The notes beneath the pieces are model-generated. The model ran no database searches, had not been told where the DNA came from, and worked only from the letters and a program-made list of their open reading frames with translations. Shown one piece after another: positions 9,361 through 20,880 of a stretch of 64,000 nt of DNA. Position 1 is the first letter of the stretch. Every line of letters begins with the position of its first letter. The stretch is taken from assembly GCA_036927565.1 (NCBI GenBank), contig JAYESD010000001.1, positions 44,266,064 through 44,330,063 on the forward strand. Reading direction: 5' to 3'. Origin of the DNA: Tuctoria greenei (lineage: Eukaryota; Streptophyta; Magnoliopsida; Poales; Poaceae). The translations under genes and the position numbers were made by a program.

Positions 9361-11307
9361 TTAAGTGTAGAACTTACGGAGGTGCTCGATGTTCCAAGGA
9401 TTTAAGAGAGGTGTCCCATCCTCGTTAGCCAAGCGAACGCTTCCGGGACGGGATACTTTAATCACTCGGAAGGGCCCCTCCCAGCCGGGGGAGAGATTGT
9501 TTAACCCTTCTCTGGATAGTATTCTCAGTAGCACCAGATCGCCTTCCTCGAGCTTTCGGTTGTGTACATGCCGCTGGTGATAACGCCGTAGAGCTTGACG
9601 ATATCGGGCATTCCGAACAGCTGCTTGGCACCTACCCTCCTCAAGGAGGTCTAGGTCTTCACGCCGGAGCTGGTCCTGCGCGGCTTCGTCGAAGGTCCGG
9701 ACCCGGAGTGAACCCAAGGTGATTTCCGGAGGAAGGATTGCTTCAGCTCCGTACACCAGGATGAAGGGTGTCTCTCCAGTTGACCGATTTTGAGATGTCC
9801 TGTTGGCCCATAAAGTGGGCGGAAGCTCTTCAATCCAGTTGGCTCCATGTTTTTTCAAGCACTCATAGGTGCGCATTTTGAGTCTCTTAAGGACTTCTGC
9901 ATTTGCTCTCTCGGCTTGGCCATTGCTGGCGGGGTGAGCTACGGAGGCGTAGCAAACTTGTATGCCGAGGTCTTTGCAATATCCTTGGAATGCGGAGCTT
10001 GTGAATAGAGTCCCATTATCAGTGATGATTTTGTTTGGGACTCCAAATCTGCTTACAATGGATTGCAGAAAGTTGATAGTAGATTGCTTGTTGATCGTCA
10101 CAACTGGAGTTGCTTCCGGCCACTTGGTGAACTTGTCAATGGTTACGTACAGGAACTTGTAACCTCCGACGGCTCTTGGGAAGGGTCCCAAGATGTCCAT
10201 CCCCCACACGGCGAAGGGCCATGTAGGAGGTATCATTTGTAAGGGCTGAGCCGGTCTATGAATTTGCTTTGCATGAAATTGGCATGTTTCGCATTTCTTC
10301 ACCAGCTCAGTGGCATCCTGGAGCGCTGTAGGCCAGTAGAAGCCATGCCGAAAGGCTTTTCCGACCAGCGTGCGGGAAGATGTGTGGTTCCCACACTCGC
10401 CTCCATGGATTTCTGCGAGAAGTTCGCAGCCTTCTTCCCTTGTGATGCACCGCATTAGGATGCCGTTGGCACCGCGCCGGTAGAGATCCCCTTCTACCAA
10501 CATGTATCTTTTAGCCAATCTGACTACTCGGTCAGCGGATACATCATCGTCAGGAAGGATGTTGTCTTTCAAGTAGCTTCGGATCTCTGAGATCCATGCA
10601 TTGGAGCTAGCTTGAGCTTTTGAGTCTTGCGTGCTGGGTTGCTCGGAGCTCCCGGCAGCACCTACGACCCTTGATGGCTGCCATGGTAACAGGGCCATCG
10701 GGACCGTCACCTTCGGGATGCTGATCTCGCCCCCTTCGCTTAGTTCGGCAGGCTGAGCTGTTGGTTTTGACAACCTCCGGACAAAAGTTCCGTCAGGAGC
10801 CGGAGCTCCGGTTGACGCTTTGGTCGAGAGTTTGTTAGCTTCAGCGTTATGGGCACGCTGAACATGGTGGAGGTCTAGGACTTCAAAGTCCTTCTGAAGC
10901 CTCTGGACTTCAAGGAGGTAAGCAGCTAGCTGGAGATTATTGCAGGAGCATTCACCCTTCACCTGCTTGATGATGAGCTGTGAATCTCCTTTGACCAGCA
11001 ATTGCTTGACACCATATGACAGTGCCACCTTTAGTCCGTAGATGAGTGCTTCATACTCCGCCATGTTGTTGGTTGCCTTGAAGTCAAGGTGTACCATGTA
11101 TTTTACCTTCTCCCCAGTTGGTGCAAGGAGAAGGATTCCAGCTCCGCCCCCCTGCTTCTGCATGGAGCCGTCGAAGTAGAGGGTCCAGTAAGGCTTGGTG
11201 AAGGTTGGAGCTTGATGCTCCATCTTTTGCTCGCTGGGGCCCCCAGGATTTGATGGAGAGGGAGTCCATTCTGCCACAAAATCTGCCAAAGCTTGACTCT
11301 TGACTGC
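9361..11307 (-). pseudogene. pol of Tat-b: archaeal-type RNase H and integrase
   Basis: An open frame of 642 residues ends at the natural stop (HLRKFYT). Residues 30-160 are the second, archaeal-like RNase H of Tat elements (LYFDGS, NNMAEYEAL, KGDSQL). The expected last acidic residue reads Asn (AEANKLS, codon 10834-10836), so activity is doubtful. Residues 255-345 hold the HHCC zinc-binding domain (CETC visible). The integrase core follows, with all three acidic residues present: D in GMDILGP, D in ITDNGT and E in GQAERAN. No chromodomain follows, as usual for Tat. A TAA at 11308-11310 separates this frame from the RT frame, which is otherwise in phase. It integrates the cDNA copy into the genome. 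Confidence 0.9.
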
Positions 11308-12897
11308 TTATCTTGAAATAAATTCAAGATCAAATTCAGCCAATTCCGCAGCCCACTTTGCAATATTCCCAGTTGAATTGGGATTATGCAAGATTGCTCG
11401 AAGTGGATAGGAGGTCACCACCGAGACTTTGTGAGCTTGGAAGTAATGTCGAAGCTTCCTGGAGGCAATAAGAACTGCATAGAGCAGCTTATGCACCTCA
11501 GTCTTGGCATCATGTAATACTTCACTGATGAAGTATACCGGGCGTTGAATGGTCCGGACCCTCCCGGAGGGGTCCGGAGCTTCCTCTTCACTGATCCGGA
11601 CCCTCTCGGAGGGGTCCAGATTCTCTTCGGGGACCTCCGGGTTCTGGCTGGAGGAACCCGGAGCTTCTTCAGAAATGACTTGGACCCTCCCGGAGGGGTC
11701 TAGGTCTCCTGAAGTGACTTCTTGTGGGTTCGAATCTGGGAGCTGGGACCCAGACTCGCTTTCAGGAACCTCCGGACCCTCCCGAAGGGGTCTGGATTCC
11801 TGAGTGTGGGGTAGTTCTGATCTCTCCGCAACCAGAACCATACTGACAACTTCGTCAGTAGCTGAAATGTAAAGCAACAAAGGCTCACCAGGGTTTGGAG
11901 CTACCAGAATTGGTAGGGTGGTGAGGAACTGTTTCAGCTCCTGGAATGCCTTCTCTGCTTCTTCAGACCATTGGAATGGTCCGGACATCCTCAATAACTT
12001 GAAGAAAGGGAGTGCCCGCTCTGCCAGTCTTGATATGAACCGGCTGAGGGCAGCTAGACATCCAGTTAACTTTTGGACGTCTTTGATGTGGGTTGGTGGC
12101 CGCATGTCTTCAATGGCTTTTATCTTCGCCGGATTAGCTTCTATGCCCCGGTGACTTACCAGGAAGCCAAGAAGTTTTCCGGAGCTAACCCCAAACACGC
12201 ACTTGTCCGGGTTTAGCTTTGTGCGGGTGGCCCGTAGCTTGTCGAAGACAGCCTGCAAGGTGTCTAGGAGTGACTCCTTGTTCCTGACCTTGACCACGAT
12301 GTCATCGGCGTACACTTCCACTATGTCTCTGATGAGTTCTTCAAAAGTTTTGTACATAGCTCGTACAAAAGTTGAAGCTGCATTCTTGAGACCAAAGGGC
12401 ATGGTTGTGTAACAGTACAATCCATCTACTGTGATGAATGAAGTATGCTCTTCATCCTCCCTAGACATCCTGATTTGATGATACCCAGAATATGCGTCTA
12501 GGAAACACAGTAATTCACACCCGGAGGTGGAATCCACTATCTGATCTATTCTAGGTAGTGGGAATGGATCTTTTGGACATGCCTTATTTAGTGTGGTGTA
12601 GTCGATGCACATCCGAAGCTTCCCGCCGGCCTTGGGCACAAAGACTGGATTCGCCAGCCATTTTGGATGGAAGACTTCTCGGATGAATCCGGCTTCGAGT
12701 AGCTTCTTCACTTCTTGTCGGATGAAGTTCTGCCGCTCTACGGATTGCTTCCGAGGCTTCTGATGCACAGGCCGAGCATCGGGGTAGATCTTTAGATTGT
12801 GCTCAATCACTTCCCTGGGGATCCCAGGCATTTGTGACGGTTGCCAAGCAAACACGTCAACATTAGCCCGGAGGAAAGTGATGAGCGCGAGTTCCTA
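11308..12897 (-). pseudogene. pol of Tat-b: reverse transcriptase and RNase H
   Basis: The frame of about 515 residues has the RT core: WLANPVFVPKAGGKLRMCIDY, then FLDAYSGYHQI, MPFGLKNAASTF, and the catalytic YADD box (VEVYADDIVV) intact. The first RNase H begins near LLYISATDEVVSMVL and continues with RPVYFISEVLHDAKTEVHKLLYA. Between these, about 95 residues of Pro/Ser/Glu repeats (PSGRVR units, 11549-11800) are inserted in frame. TAG at 12895-12897 blocks the upstream side, and TAA at 11308-11310 ends the frame before the second RNase H. It makes cDNA from element RNA and digests the RNA strand. Confidence 0.88.
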
Positions 12898-12905
12898 TTT
12901 GTCGT

Positions 12906-13664
12906 TCAATCCTCCTGATATTCGGGTGGTCTGAGCGGCATCGGAACCAATTTGGACGACTTTGACGGGAATTTTGGTGTCGCCGCTTGGCTGCACTCGG
13001 GGTGCAGAGGTCGAGCCTCGTTGACGAATGCTCGGGGGTTTCGGAGCTTGCTCCTGTCTGGAGTCCTCCTCTTGCGCCGTGCAGTTACTCCAGCAGTGCA
13101 ATCTCTGCGGATCCGGGGAACGCCTACTGGTGTTGGCATCTTCAACACCAGGTATCCATAATGAGCAGCTGCCATGAATTTGTACAGGGCAGGTCTACCC
13201 AAGATGGCGTTGAATAGTAAGTTGATCTGAGCGACGTCGAAGACCAACTTCTCAGTGCGATACTTCTCCCGGGTCCCGAAGGTAACGGGGAGAGTAATAG
13301 CTCCGAGTAGGGTAATGGCCCCTGGACCTACTCCAGAGAAAGGTCGAGAGGGCTGGAGATCCGAAGGTCGGAGCTGAAGCTTAGTGAAAGCTTCGAAGCT
13401 GATAAGGTTAAGCCCCGAACCTCCGTCTACCATGAGATGGTGGAGCTGGATGTTGTTGATGGTAGGAGATACCATCAAAGGTAACTGTCCTGCTCCAACC
13501 ATGCTCCTCGGGCAATCAGAAGCATCAAAAGTGATGGAGGTGTCCATCCACTTTCGATGAGGTTCTGGCCTGACTGTAGGGGCTACAGCGGTCATATCCC
13601 GCCGCATAGTCTTGATGACGCGACGAGAGGTGATATCCCATGACCCACCGAAAATGGTGTTCAT
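12906..13664 (-). pseudogene. protease of Tat-b
   Basis: A 252-residue frame with a retropepsin fold pattern. The active-site loop is VDGGSGLNLI, and ILGRPALYKFMAA forms the conserved C-terminal Gly region. Upstream residues DTSITFDASDCP are also typical of Tat proteases. The frame ends at TGA 12906-12908 in a different phase from RT, so a frameshift lies between them. The C-terminal 80 residues are basic and look out of frame. It would cleave the Gag-Pol polyprotein. Confidence 0.8.
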
Positions 13665-14076
13665 GGTCTTCGACGCTCGTTGTCAGAGACGTCAGAATCA
13701 TCATCGACGGAGGTGTAGACGGCCTTCAGGACCTTTTTGGATCCTAAAACCCTAACTCCTCTTCAGCCGGAGCTTTGTCGACCTTCTGTTTTCCTTCCCT
13801 CTGTCGGAAAGGAGATCCTTCCCGGTGCTTGTTGTAGCGCTCGACAAGGTTTTGGACCTCCCGACAGTCTTCCAAACTGTGGTTGCCCGTTTTGTGAATG
13901 GGACACCACACTTTGGGTTTGCCACCGTCTTCAGAAGACGGTCGAGGTCGCTTCTCGGGGCGTGGCCCCCGGCCACCCGGAGTTGCAGCAGCTGCAACGT
14001 TGGATGTGCCGGCCGACGGCTTTTTCTTGCCATTGGTCTTCTTTTTCTTCTTTCCACCCCCGGAGGTAGCGGCTTC
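13665..14076 (-). pseudogene. gag C-terminus of Tat-b with zinc knuckle
   Basis: Read in the frame not selected by long ORFs, 13862-13926 gives KVWCPIHKTGNHSLEDC, a C-x2-H-x4-H-x4-C-like knuckle characteristic of Tat Gag. A Lys-rich segment and a Glu-rich tail with an in-frame stop near 13750 follow. The knuckle would bind element RNA during packaging. Frame changes on both sides suggest indels. Confidence 0.65.
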
Positions 14077-15284
14077 TTATTTGGAGGATTTCTTGTGATC
14101 CTTCGAGGCTGGTTTGGAGTGCATCTCACGTCCCTCTGCAGCTCTGGCACATTTGTCTGCCAGGCTGAAGAGTTCTGTGACGCTGGTGATCTCCTTGATC
14201 GCCAGCTTCTCCAACATCTTCTTGTCCCGTACGCCCTGTCTGAATGCCACAATGACAGAAGCGCTTGAGATAGAAGGGATAGTGTTTCGTACCTGAGAGA
14301 ACCTCTGGATGAAGGACCGCAAAGATTCTCCCCCTTTTTGCACGACCGCAAAAAGATCCAGTTCTGTGCCTGGTCGGGTGTATGAACTCCCGAAGTTGGC
14401 AGTGAACTGACGGCACAGCTCCTCCCAACTGTTGATGGAGTTGGGTGGAAGGCTCATAAACCAGGACCTGGCGGTCCCAGTTAAGGCCACTGGGAAGTAA
14501 TTGGCCATCACGGCCTCGTTCCTCCAGCTGCCAAGATTGCAGTGGAGTATATCTGAAGGAATTCGGCGGGGTTGACAGTCCCGTCGAATTTTTCCGGCAG
14601 GTGAGGCCTGAACTTCTGTGGCCATCTAACCATGCGCAGGTGCATGGCTAGGGCTGAACAGCCTCCTCCTACTCCTTCCAGAGTAGAAAGGTCTTGAGCT
14701 TCCCGTCTTTCACGGGCACGCTCAATATGGACACGGCCATCCTGCTGGCGGTATCGGCGATCAAGCTCCGCTCGGAGGTCATAAGTCGAAAGCCTGGATA
14801 CCGTGTGAGTGCGTCGAGCCCCGGAGGGCAATGACGTCACTTTCTGAGATGCAGCATGTCTCCTACTATTGGAGGCATGTGGACCAAGTCTTCCAGACAA
14901 AGTCCGCCGCTGCGACAGGGCTCGTCCCGAAGGAGGAGGACCCTGGTTGTTGAGGCGTTCGGCCGCTGCTGCGACCAAATGCTCCACATCGGCCCTCCAT
15001 TGCTCCAGTGCATCTCAAGATGCATCCGGAGGTGGTGGACGTTGGAGAAGAGCACGCGCTGCAAGGAGCGCGTGTTCCGGGTTGTCATGACTCGCCGATG
15101 CAGTAAGCGACGCCGGCGCACCGTCACGTTGCCCAGCACGATTTGCTGGAGAAGACGGTGGTGGTGGGAGTGTGGCTCCTGCTGGTGCTGAGGCTCCTGC
15201 TGGTGGCAGCCTGTTGGAGGGATTGCCCCCAACAGCGTGAGCAGCAGGTTGGCCGTTGGATGATCCAGCAGCGGAGTTCACCAT
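14077..15284 (-). pseudogene. gag of Tat-b
   Basis: ATG at 15284 (MVNSAAGSS) starts a low-complexity N-terminus. TGA at 15015-15017 (CGA in Tat-a) breaks it. The frame resumes to about 14510, then shifts by one into the capsid domain (ANYFPVALTGTARSWF, LCRQFTANF, ESLRSFIQRFSQVR), the retrotransposon gag domain. It ends at TAA 14077-14079 after a Lys-rich tail. The product would form the virus-like particle shell. Confidence 0.85.
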
Positions 15285-15305
15285 TCTCGAAAATCTCAGG
15301 CACCC

Positions 15306-15322
15306 CTACCTGGCGCGCCAAC
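15306..15322 (-). promoter_or_regulatory. primer-binding region of Tat-b
   Basis: GTTGGCGCGCCAGGTAG on the minus strand, next to the 5' LTR end and identical in position and sequence to Tat-a. Confidence 0.7.
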
Positions 15323-15572
15323 TGTCGGCGGTTGGAGCCGGCAGATTTCCCTACACTGCTAAAGTGATTGGGGAGTTTGAAGTTCGGTGTGGGCGCGCGG
15401 AGATTTAAGACGGTGAATAGGAGTTTGGCACAGGAGACACAAGAATTTACGTGGTTCGGGCCGCCTGAGCGTAATACCCTACTCCACGGGTGTGTTGGTG
15501 TTGTATTAGCAGTAAGAGCTTGTCCCGAGTGTATGGGGTGCGTGAGTTCGTTCGTGTGTGAACCTCCCGCGT
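15323..15572 (-). repeat. truncated 5' LTR of Tat-b
   Basis: It matches 3215-3464 and stops at the word CCCGCGT, where SIRE-a LTR sequence resumes. About 600 bp, including U3 and the TATA region, is missing, so this copy lacks its 5' promoter. Confidence 0.9.
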
Positions 15573-16147
15573 TTCAATTTGTAATTTTCGAGTGTGTTAT
15601 TGGTGGCTTTGTAAGTTGTAATCAAGGGAGCTCTCAACGTGTGAGAACGTACCTTCAACTTGGTTATTTACCCTTTGTGATTAGTGGAAGAGGATTGGCC
15701 TTCGTGGCTATCCGACGAGGGAAGGGTTGGAGAAGACCCGGTCCTTTTGTGGGCTCCTCAACGTGGACGTAGGTTGCCTTCGTGGTAGCCGAACCACGGG
15801 ATAAATCGTGTGTCTTGTCCTTTTGCATTCTTCATCTTAATTGATCAACTTAATCTAGGGTTTGATTCACTTTGTTCAATTTGAGTTAAATTGTTGAACA
15901 AGAGCCTTAATTGTAATAGAATTTGACATACAACTATTAAACTGTCATTCAAGTTTATATTTCCGCTGCAAACATTAACGAATCAATCAAATTGACTGAA
16001 CTTGATCAACTTAGCCCGTGAAAACCGGACTAGTCCACACTTTACTGGACTAGTCCGATACCTCTGGTATTGACTTTGTTGTTGAGTGTTACAGGAACCG
16101 AGAAAATTCAAAAAGGCCTATTCGCCCCCCCTCTAGGCCTACATTCA
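15573..16147 (+). repeat. 3' LTR of SIRE-a, right part
   Basis: It aligns with 61330-61910 of SIRE-c. It contains palindrome sites at 16025 and 16046 and ends with a hairpin (AGGCCTA 16114-16120 paired with TAGGCCT 16134-16140 around a C-rich loop), then CTACATTCA. Confidence 0.9.
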
Positions 16148-17577
16148 CTTCTTGGGATCATCCTCCAATTCCCACATTGCTTTTTTTCTATATGGTGCCT
16201 CCATTGAACTTTACACCATCTAATAACCTTGTTCCTTGTGACCCTCTCCTTGGTTTCCATGATTTTGACCGTTTTTTCGGCATAAGTCAAATCTGCTCCT
16301 AATTCCAATCCTTCCATTGGAACTTGTTGTTCCGGTACTCTCAAGCACTTCTTGAGCTGGAAAACATGAAATACATCATGGACATCTAAAAGATGAGCTG
16401 GCTTCTCCAACTTATACGCTACTTCTCCTCTTTTGTACAAAATCTTGAATGGTCCAATGTAGTGAGGTGCTAGCTTGCCTCTTCTGTTAAACCTCTTATG
16501 ACCCCTCATCGGTGACACCTTGACGTAAATAAAATCTCCCACTTCAAAGGCTAATTTCCTTCTCCTATTGTTCGTATAGCCTTTTTGTCTAGATTGGGCA
16601 GCGCTCAAGTTTTCACGAATTATTTGGACTTGCTTTTTGGCTTCTTGCAACACATCTGGACCGAATACTTGAGTTTCTCGTGCCTCATTCCAGAATAAAG
16701 GTGTCCTACACTTCCTTCCATAAAGCACTTCATATGGTGACATTTTCAAGCTTGCTTGGTAACTATTGTTGTATGAAAATTCCGCGTACGACAAGCTTTT
16801 GTCCCAACTTTTCCCATGCTTCAAAGCACAAGCTCGTAACATGTCCTCCAAAATTTGATTGGTCCTCTCGGTTTGTCCATCCGTTTGAGGGTGATATGCC
16901 GAACTGAAGTTCAACCTTGTTCCCAATGCTTCATGCAATTTCTGCCAAAATCTAGAGGTAAATTGAGAACTTTTTTCCGAGACTATCTTCTTCGGTACTC
17001 CGTGTCGACACACAATATGATCCATATATATTTTGGCCAATTGTTCAGCTGTATATTTGGTCTTCACGGGGACAAAATGAGCTGACTTGGTTAAGCGATC
17101 CACAATTGCCCAAATTGAGTCGTAACCGGACTGAGTACGTGGTAACCCAACTGTGAAGTTCATTCCGATTTCTTCCCACTTCCATTCCAAAATCTTCAAT
17201 GGTTGCAATAGTCCATCTGGCCTTTGATGTTCCGCCTTGACTCGTTGACACACATCACACAATGCTACATATTCAGCTATGTCCTCTTTCATGTTATCCC
17301 ACCAATAACAAGCCTTCAAGTCTTTGTACATTTTCGTGCAATCGGGGTGAATCGAGTATGGCGAGTCATGTGCCTCCTTTAGTATTGTCTCCCGAATATG
17401 CTTTACATTGGGCACGACAATCCTTTTTCCAAGCCATAAGGTACCATGTTCATCCTCATTGAATCTGAATTCTCTCCCTTCTTGGGTCCTTTCCTTGATT
17501 TCTTTTATTTCCTCATCCTTCGTTTGACCCACTCGAATTTCTTGCTCCAAGGTCGGATTGAACTCCATCATCCCCAT
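16148..17577 (-). pseudogene. integrase and chromodomain of Del-a (catalytic residues lost)
   Basis: A 477-residue frame. The zinc-binding region (EAHDSPYSIHPD ... CDVCQRVKAEHQ) is followed by the rve core. Two of the three catalytic acids are changed: the first Asp is Asn (GMNFTVGL, codon 17158-17160) and the second is Glu (KIVSEKSSQF, codon 16975-16977). The Glu in GQTERTN remains. Both Asp are present in Del-b. The C-terminus has the GPF/Y-type region (HYIGPFKILYKRG) and a chromodomain (KVQWRHH). The last residues run into the SIRE-a LTR and are not native. In chromoviruses this module directs integration towards marked chromatin. Confidence 0.88.
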
Positions 17578-18102
17578 CTCATTTACAAATCCAAGGTTCC
17601 ACCGTTCAAACTCCTTACATAACTCGGATGGTAACTCTCAAACTGTGAGTTGATAACTTAATCTTTTTCTACTCAAAGCATCGGCCACTACATTGGCTTT
17701 TCCTGGGTGATAGTTGATTCCTAAATCATAATCTTTGATGAGCTCCAACTATCTCCGCTGCCTCAAGTTCAGATCCGTTTGTGTGAAAATATACTTAAGA
17801 CTCTTGTGATCCGTGTAAATTTCACACCTATGTCCAAATATATAATGTATCCAAATCTTCAATGCGTGTACCACGGCTGCAAGTTCCAAATCATGTGTCG
17901 GATAATTCTGCTCTTGTTTCTTCAATTGCCTCGATGCATATGCAACTATTTGACCTTCTTACATAAGCACGCATCCAAATCTTGGTCTTGATGCATCACA
18001 GTATATGTCGAAACTTTTGCTCACATCCGGTAATGTCAAAACTGGGGCTGTTATCAACCTCTTCTTCAACTCCTCAAAACTGTTTTGACAAGCTTGAGTC
18101 CA
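17578..18102 (-). pseudogene. RNase H of Del-a (degenerate)
   Basis: No long frame, but the pieces align with 62034-62651 of Del-b: FDIYCDASR, QNYPTHDLELAAVVHALK, TDHKSLKYIF and NVVADALSRKR. Several in-frame stops interrupt it. The domain would remove RNA from the RNA-DNA hybrid. Confidence 0.75.
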
Positions 18103-18993
18103 TTAGAAAGCCTTTCCCTTCATTAGCAACTCTGTCATTGGCTTGGCTCTCTTGGAAAAGTCCTTGATGAATCGACGGTAATACCCAGCCATCCCAAGAA
18201 AACTCCTTATTTCCTTGACGTTTTGCGGTGGTTCCCATTTCAACATGTCCCTCACCTTTCCTGTCTCAACCAATACTCCTCCTTCTGAGGTTACATGACC
18301 CAAAAATGACACCTCTTTCAATAAAAACTGACACTTGTTGAACTTGGCATACAATTGATGCTTCCTTAATTTCTGCAGCGTAAGCCTCAAGTGTTCCTCA
18401 TGTTCCTTCTCATCCTTCGAGTAGATCATAATGTCATCAATGAACACCACAATGAACTTCTCCAAGTACTCCATGAAGACCTTATTCATGAGGTACATAA
18501 AGTAGGCAGGCGCATTTGTCAATCCAAAAGACATCACGGTGTACTCATAAGATCCATACCGTGTCCTAAAAGCTGTCTTGGGTATGTCCAATGGTCTAAT
18601 CTTCATTTGAATGTATACCGACCTCAAATAAATCTTAGATAAGACACAAGCACCCTTCATATGATCAAACAAGTCTTCTATGCGTGGCAAGGTGTACTTG
18701 TTTTTGATTGTTACCTCGTTGAGAGCTCGGTAATCTACGCACATCCTTTGGGATCCATCCTTCTTGTCCACAAATAGAACGGGTGCTCCCCAAGGTGAAG
18801 AGCCGGGCTGAATGAAACCCTTCTCTAGTTGCTCTTGAATTTGCTTCTTGAGCTCCGCTAATTCCATAGGAGGCATCCTAAATGGCCTCTTAGCTATAGG
18901 TGCAGTTCCAGGTATTAAATCAAGAACAAACTCATTGTCTTGATCAGGTGGCATACCTGGCAACTCGTCCAAAAAAAACATCCAAAAATTCAC
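18103..18993 (-). pseudogene. reverse transcriptase of Del-a
   Basis: A 296-residue frame with the RT blocks LPRIEDLFDHMKG, MSFGLTNAPAYFMYLM and the intact catalytic box VVFIDDIMIYSKD, then FLGMAGYYRRFIKDFS. It ends at a stop inside the thumb/connection region (KGKAF). The upstream end is out of phase with the protease after an A-rich run (18972-18979 in plus coordinates). Confidence 0.85.
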
Positions 18994-19429
18994 ACACTAC
19001 TGGAATCTCCTCAATTGCGGCACCGTCCATATGATTCAGCTCCAATTGCTTCAGTGCGGTTTGAGATGCTTCAAATTCTACGGTGACCCCTTCTTCATTA
19101 CTCAACTTCGCCGTCTTCGTGGCACACTCAATAACTCCATTGTGATTCCTCAACCAGTCCATACCAAGTATAAAGTTCAATCCTTGAGAATCCAAAGCAA
19201 TGAGGTTGGCGAAGAAGTCTACCCCCCTTATTCTAAGGCTTACTTTTGGACATACTATATTTGTCCTCATCTCTCCTCCAGGAGACTTAACCAATCGAGT
19301 AAACTTCATATGAGAGATAGGCAAACTATACTTGGCGACATACTTCGATGCAATGAATGAATGTGATGTTCCAGAATCAAACAACATAGTCGCGGGGTTG
19401 GAACTGGCGAGAAACATACCAATGACCAC
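18944..19429 (-). pseudogene. protease of Del-a
   Basis: A 161-residue frame. The active site is MLFDSGTSHSFI and ILGMDWLRNHNGVIEC is the second conserved block, as in chromovirus retropepsins. A TAA separates it from gag at the place where Del-b reads through (EDAQQADD). The C-terminal 20 residues are frameshifted. Confidence 0.82.
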
Positions 19430-19430
19430 G

Positions 19431-20615
19431 TCATCCGCTTATTGAGCATCCTCCGTAGAGACATGGTTCACGTTGCCACGAGCAAAATTCTGTTGTCCAC
19501 GATTCCCTTGGCGCTCCTCCATTAGGTCTTGGGTTTTGCCTCGACGCATTGCTTCCTTGACCAAGGTCTAACTTAGGACATTGATGTGCAAAGTCTCCAG
19601 CTTCTCCACAAGTATAACACTTCTTTACTCCACCAGAATTATTGAGACGAGCTTGGTTTTGAGCATTGGCACCAGGATAGTTGGCACGAGGTGCATAAGA
19701 CATTGGAGGCCTAGGTGCTTGCATAACAGGGCGCGGTGCATAACTAGGACGATGTATAGGAGTAGAGGAGCTGTAATATGACGCATTAGGAGGCGCAAAG
19801 TGAGGGCGCACATTACTTCCTTGCGGCTGTCCTTGATATGGCGCTTTCCTCTTGTTATCCTGTTCCATCTCACGAATCTTGTTCTCAACCATAATTTCTT
19901 TGTCCACAAGCTTCTTAAAATTGGCATAATCACAGTTGAGCAATTGCACTTGGATCTCATTGTTCAAGCCCCTTATGAAAAAGTATTGTTTCCGGCTGTC
20001 CCGGCTCACATCCTCAGGCGCATACCTTGAAAGTTGAGTGAACCTGTTGAGATATTCACCCACGCTCGATCTTCCTTGCCTCAAGTTCTCAAGTTCTTGC
20101 CTCTTCAAAATCATAACTCCTTCCAGCACATAATGAGAACAGAAGCTCTCTTTGAATTCGTCCCAAGTAATTCTCTCTTGGTTCTCATGAGCATTGCATA
20201 AGGAATCCCACCAATCCGCAGCTGTTCCAACTAGTTGATGAGAAGCGAAAAGCACTCTCTCCCGGTCACTGCATTGGACAAAAGCTAGCTTCTTCTCCAC
20301 GGACTTGAGCCAATCATCCAAATCCATAGGGTCAGCGGCTTGAGCAAATGTCGGCGGCCTAGTCCTCATAAACTCTCCCAACTGGTTATGAGGAGGTGGG
20401 GGTGGTGGTGGAGGCATTTGGGGCTGATTGTTGATGTTACCAGCCTGCAGCTATCCCATAGTTTGTATCATGGTCTGCAAGAGCTGGTTTTGCATTGCCA
20501 ATAGCTGCTCAATGTTGATGGCTCCCTGTGCAGTTCCTTGTCCACGGTTATTCTAAGGTGCTCCATTGTTCTCCTCCTCATCATTGTCATCCCTCTGGTT
20601 ACGAGTCCTCACCAT
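19431..20615 (-). pseudogene. gag of Del-a
   Basis: ATG at 20615 (MVRTRNQRDDND) is the natural start. Two TAG codons (20553-20555, 20451-20453) interrupt the N-terminus before the long frame from 20417. The capsid domain spans residues such as DDWLKSVEKKLAFVQCSD, ADWWDSLC and YLNRFTQLSRYAP. A CCHC zinc knuckle, CYTCGEAGDFAHQC, has Asp just before Phe where Gly-His is usual, so the spacing is C-x2-C-x5-x-H. The C-terminus shifts frame before the protease. Confidence 0.85.
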
Positions 20616-20865
20616 CTGGAGAAAAGCAATAGGTAAGAATTAGAAAACGTACCCAACTATATGCATCAAGGGATATGAAACTAAACAACTAACTAGCCTA
20701 CGTGGACATGGCAATGCTAAAGCATCCCAAAATCCTCTATTAAGCACACAAGCAAACAATATATATAGCAAGCAGCACACCAAGCAAGAACACATGGACT
20801 CCTGAGTGTTTCTATGTGCTCTAAAGTGTCCATTCTATCTAGGTTGCGTCCTACGATCAACCTGT
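20616..20865. other. Del-a leader between primer site and gag
   Basis: Untranslated leader on the minus strand. No other feature seen. Confidence 0.6.
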
Positions 20866-20880
20866 GGCTCTGATACCAAT
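20866..20880 (-). promoter_or_regulatory. primer-binding site of Del-a (tRNA-Met type)
   Basis: The minus strand reads TGGTATCAGAGCC two to three bases after the LTR end, complementary to the 3' end of plant initiator tRNA-Met. Confidence 0.85.

Larger units (their letters stand above)
3215..15572 (-). mobile_element. Tat-b: Gypsy Tat-lineage element with antisense extra ORF
   Basis: The minus-strand order is truncated 5' LTR (15323-15572), primer site, gag, protease, RT with RNase H, archaeal-type RNase H with integrase, a spacer, an antisense ORF (4598-8097), polypurine tract and 3' LTR (3215-4066). The second RNase H, the integrase at the C-terminus of pol without a chromodomain, and the long 3' region with an additional ORF are hallmarks of the plant Tat/Ogre/Retand group; Grande-like elements also carry an antisense ORF. 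It is inserted in the SIRE-a 3' LTR. About 600 bp of the 5' LTR and roughly 10 bp of flank are deleted on the right, so no target duplication can be read. Confidence 0.92.
1593..16147 (+). mobile_element. SIRE-a: Copia SIRE/Maximus element, 3' end, split by Tat-b
   Basis: What remains in view is the C-terminal part of the third ORF (1593-1931), a 3' untranslated stretch with two polypurine tracts, and the 3' LTR (2400-3214 plus 15573-16147). Tat-a is inserted in the third ORF and Tat-b in the LTR. The LTR starts TGAAAGTGCATCTAGG and ends CTCTAGGCCTACATTCA, typical of SIRE/Maximus. It is inserted in the Del-a integrase. The right flank CTTCT (16148-16152) is the expected half of a target duplication. 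The 5' part lies left of the window. Confidence 0.9.

Noticed and set aside
15368..15772. 134-residue plus-strand frame across 15368-15772
   Set aside because: It crosses the Tat LTR-SIRE LTR junction, so it cannot be one gene; no homologous frame is kept in the other LTR copies.
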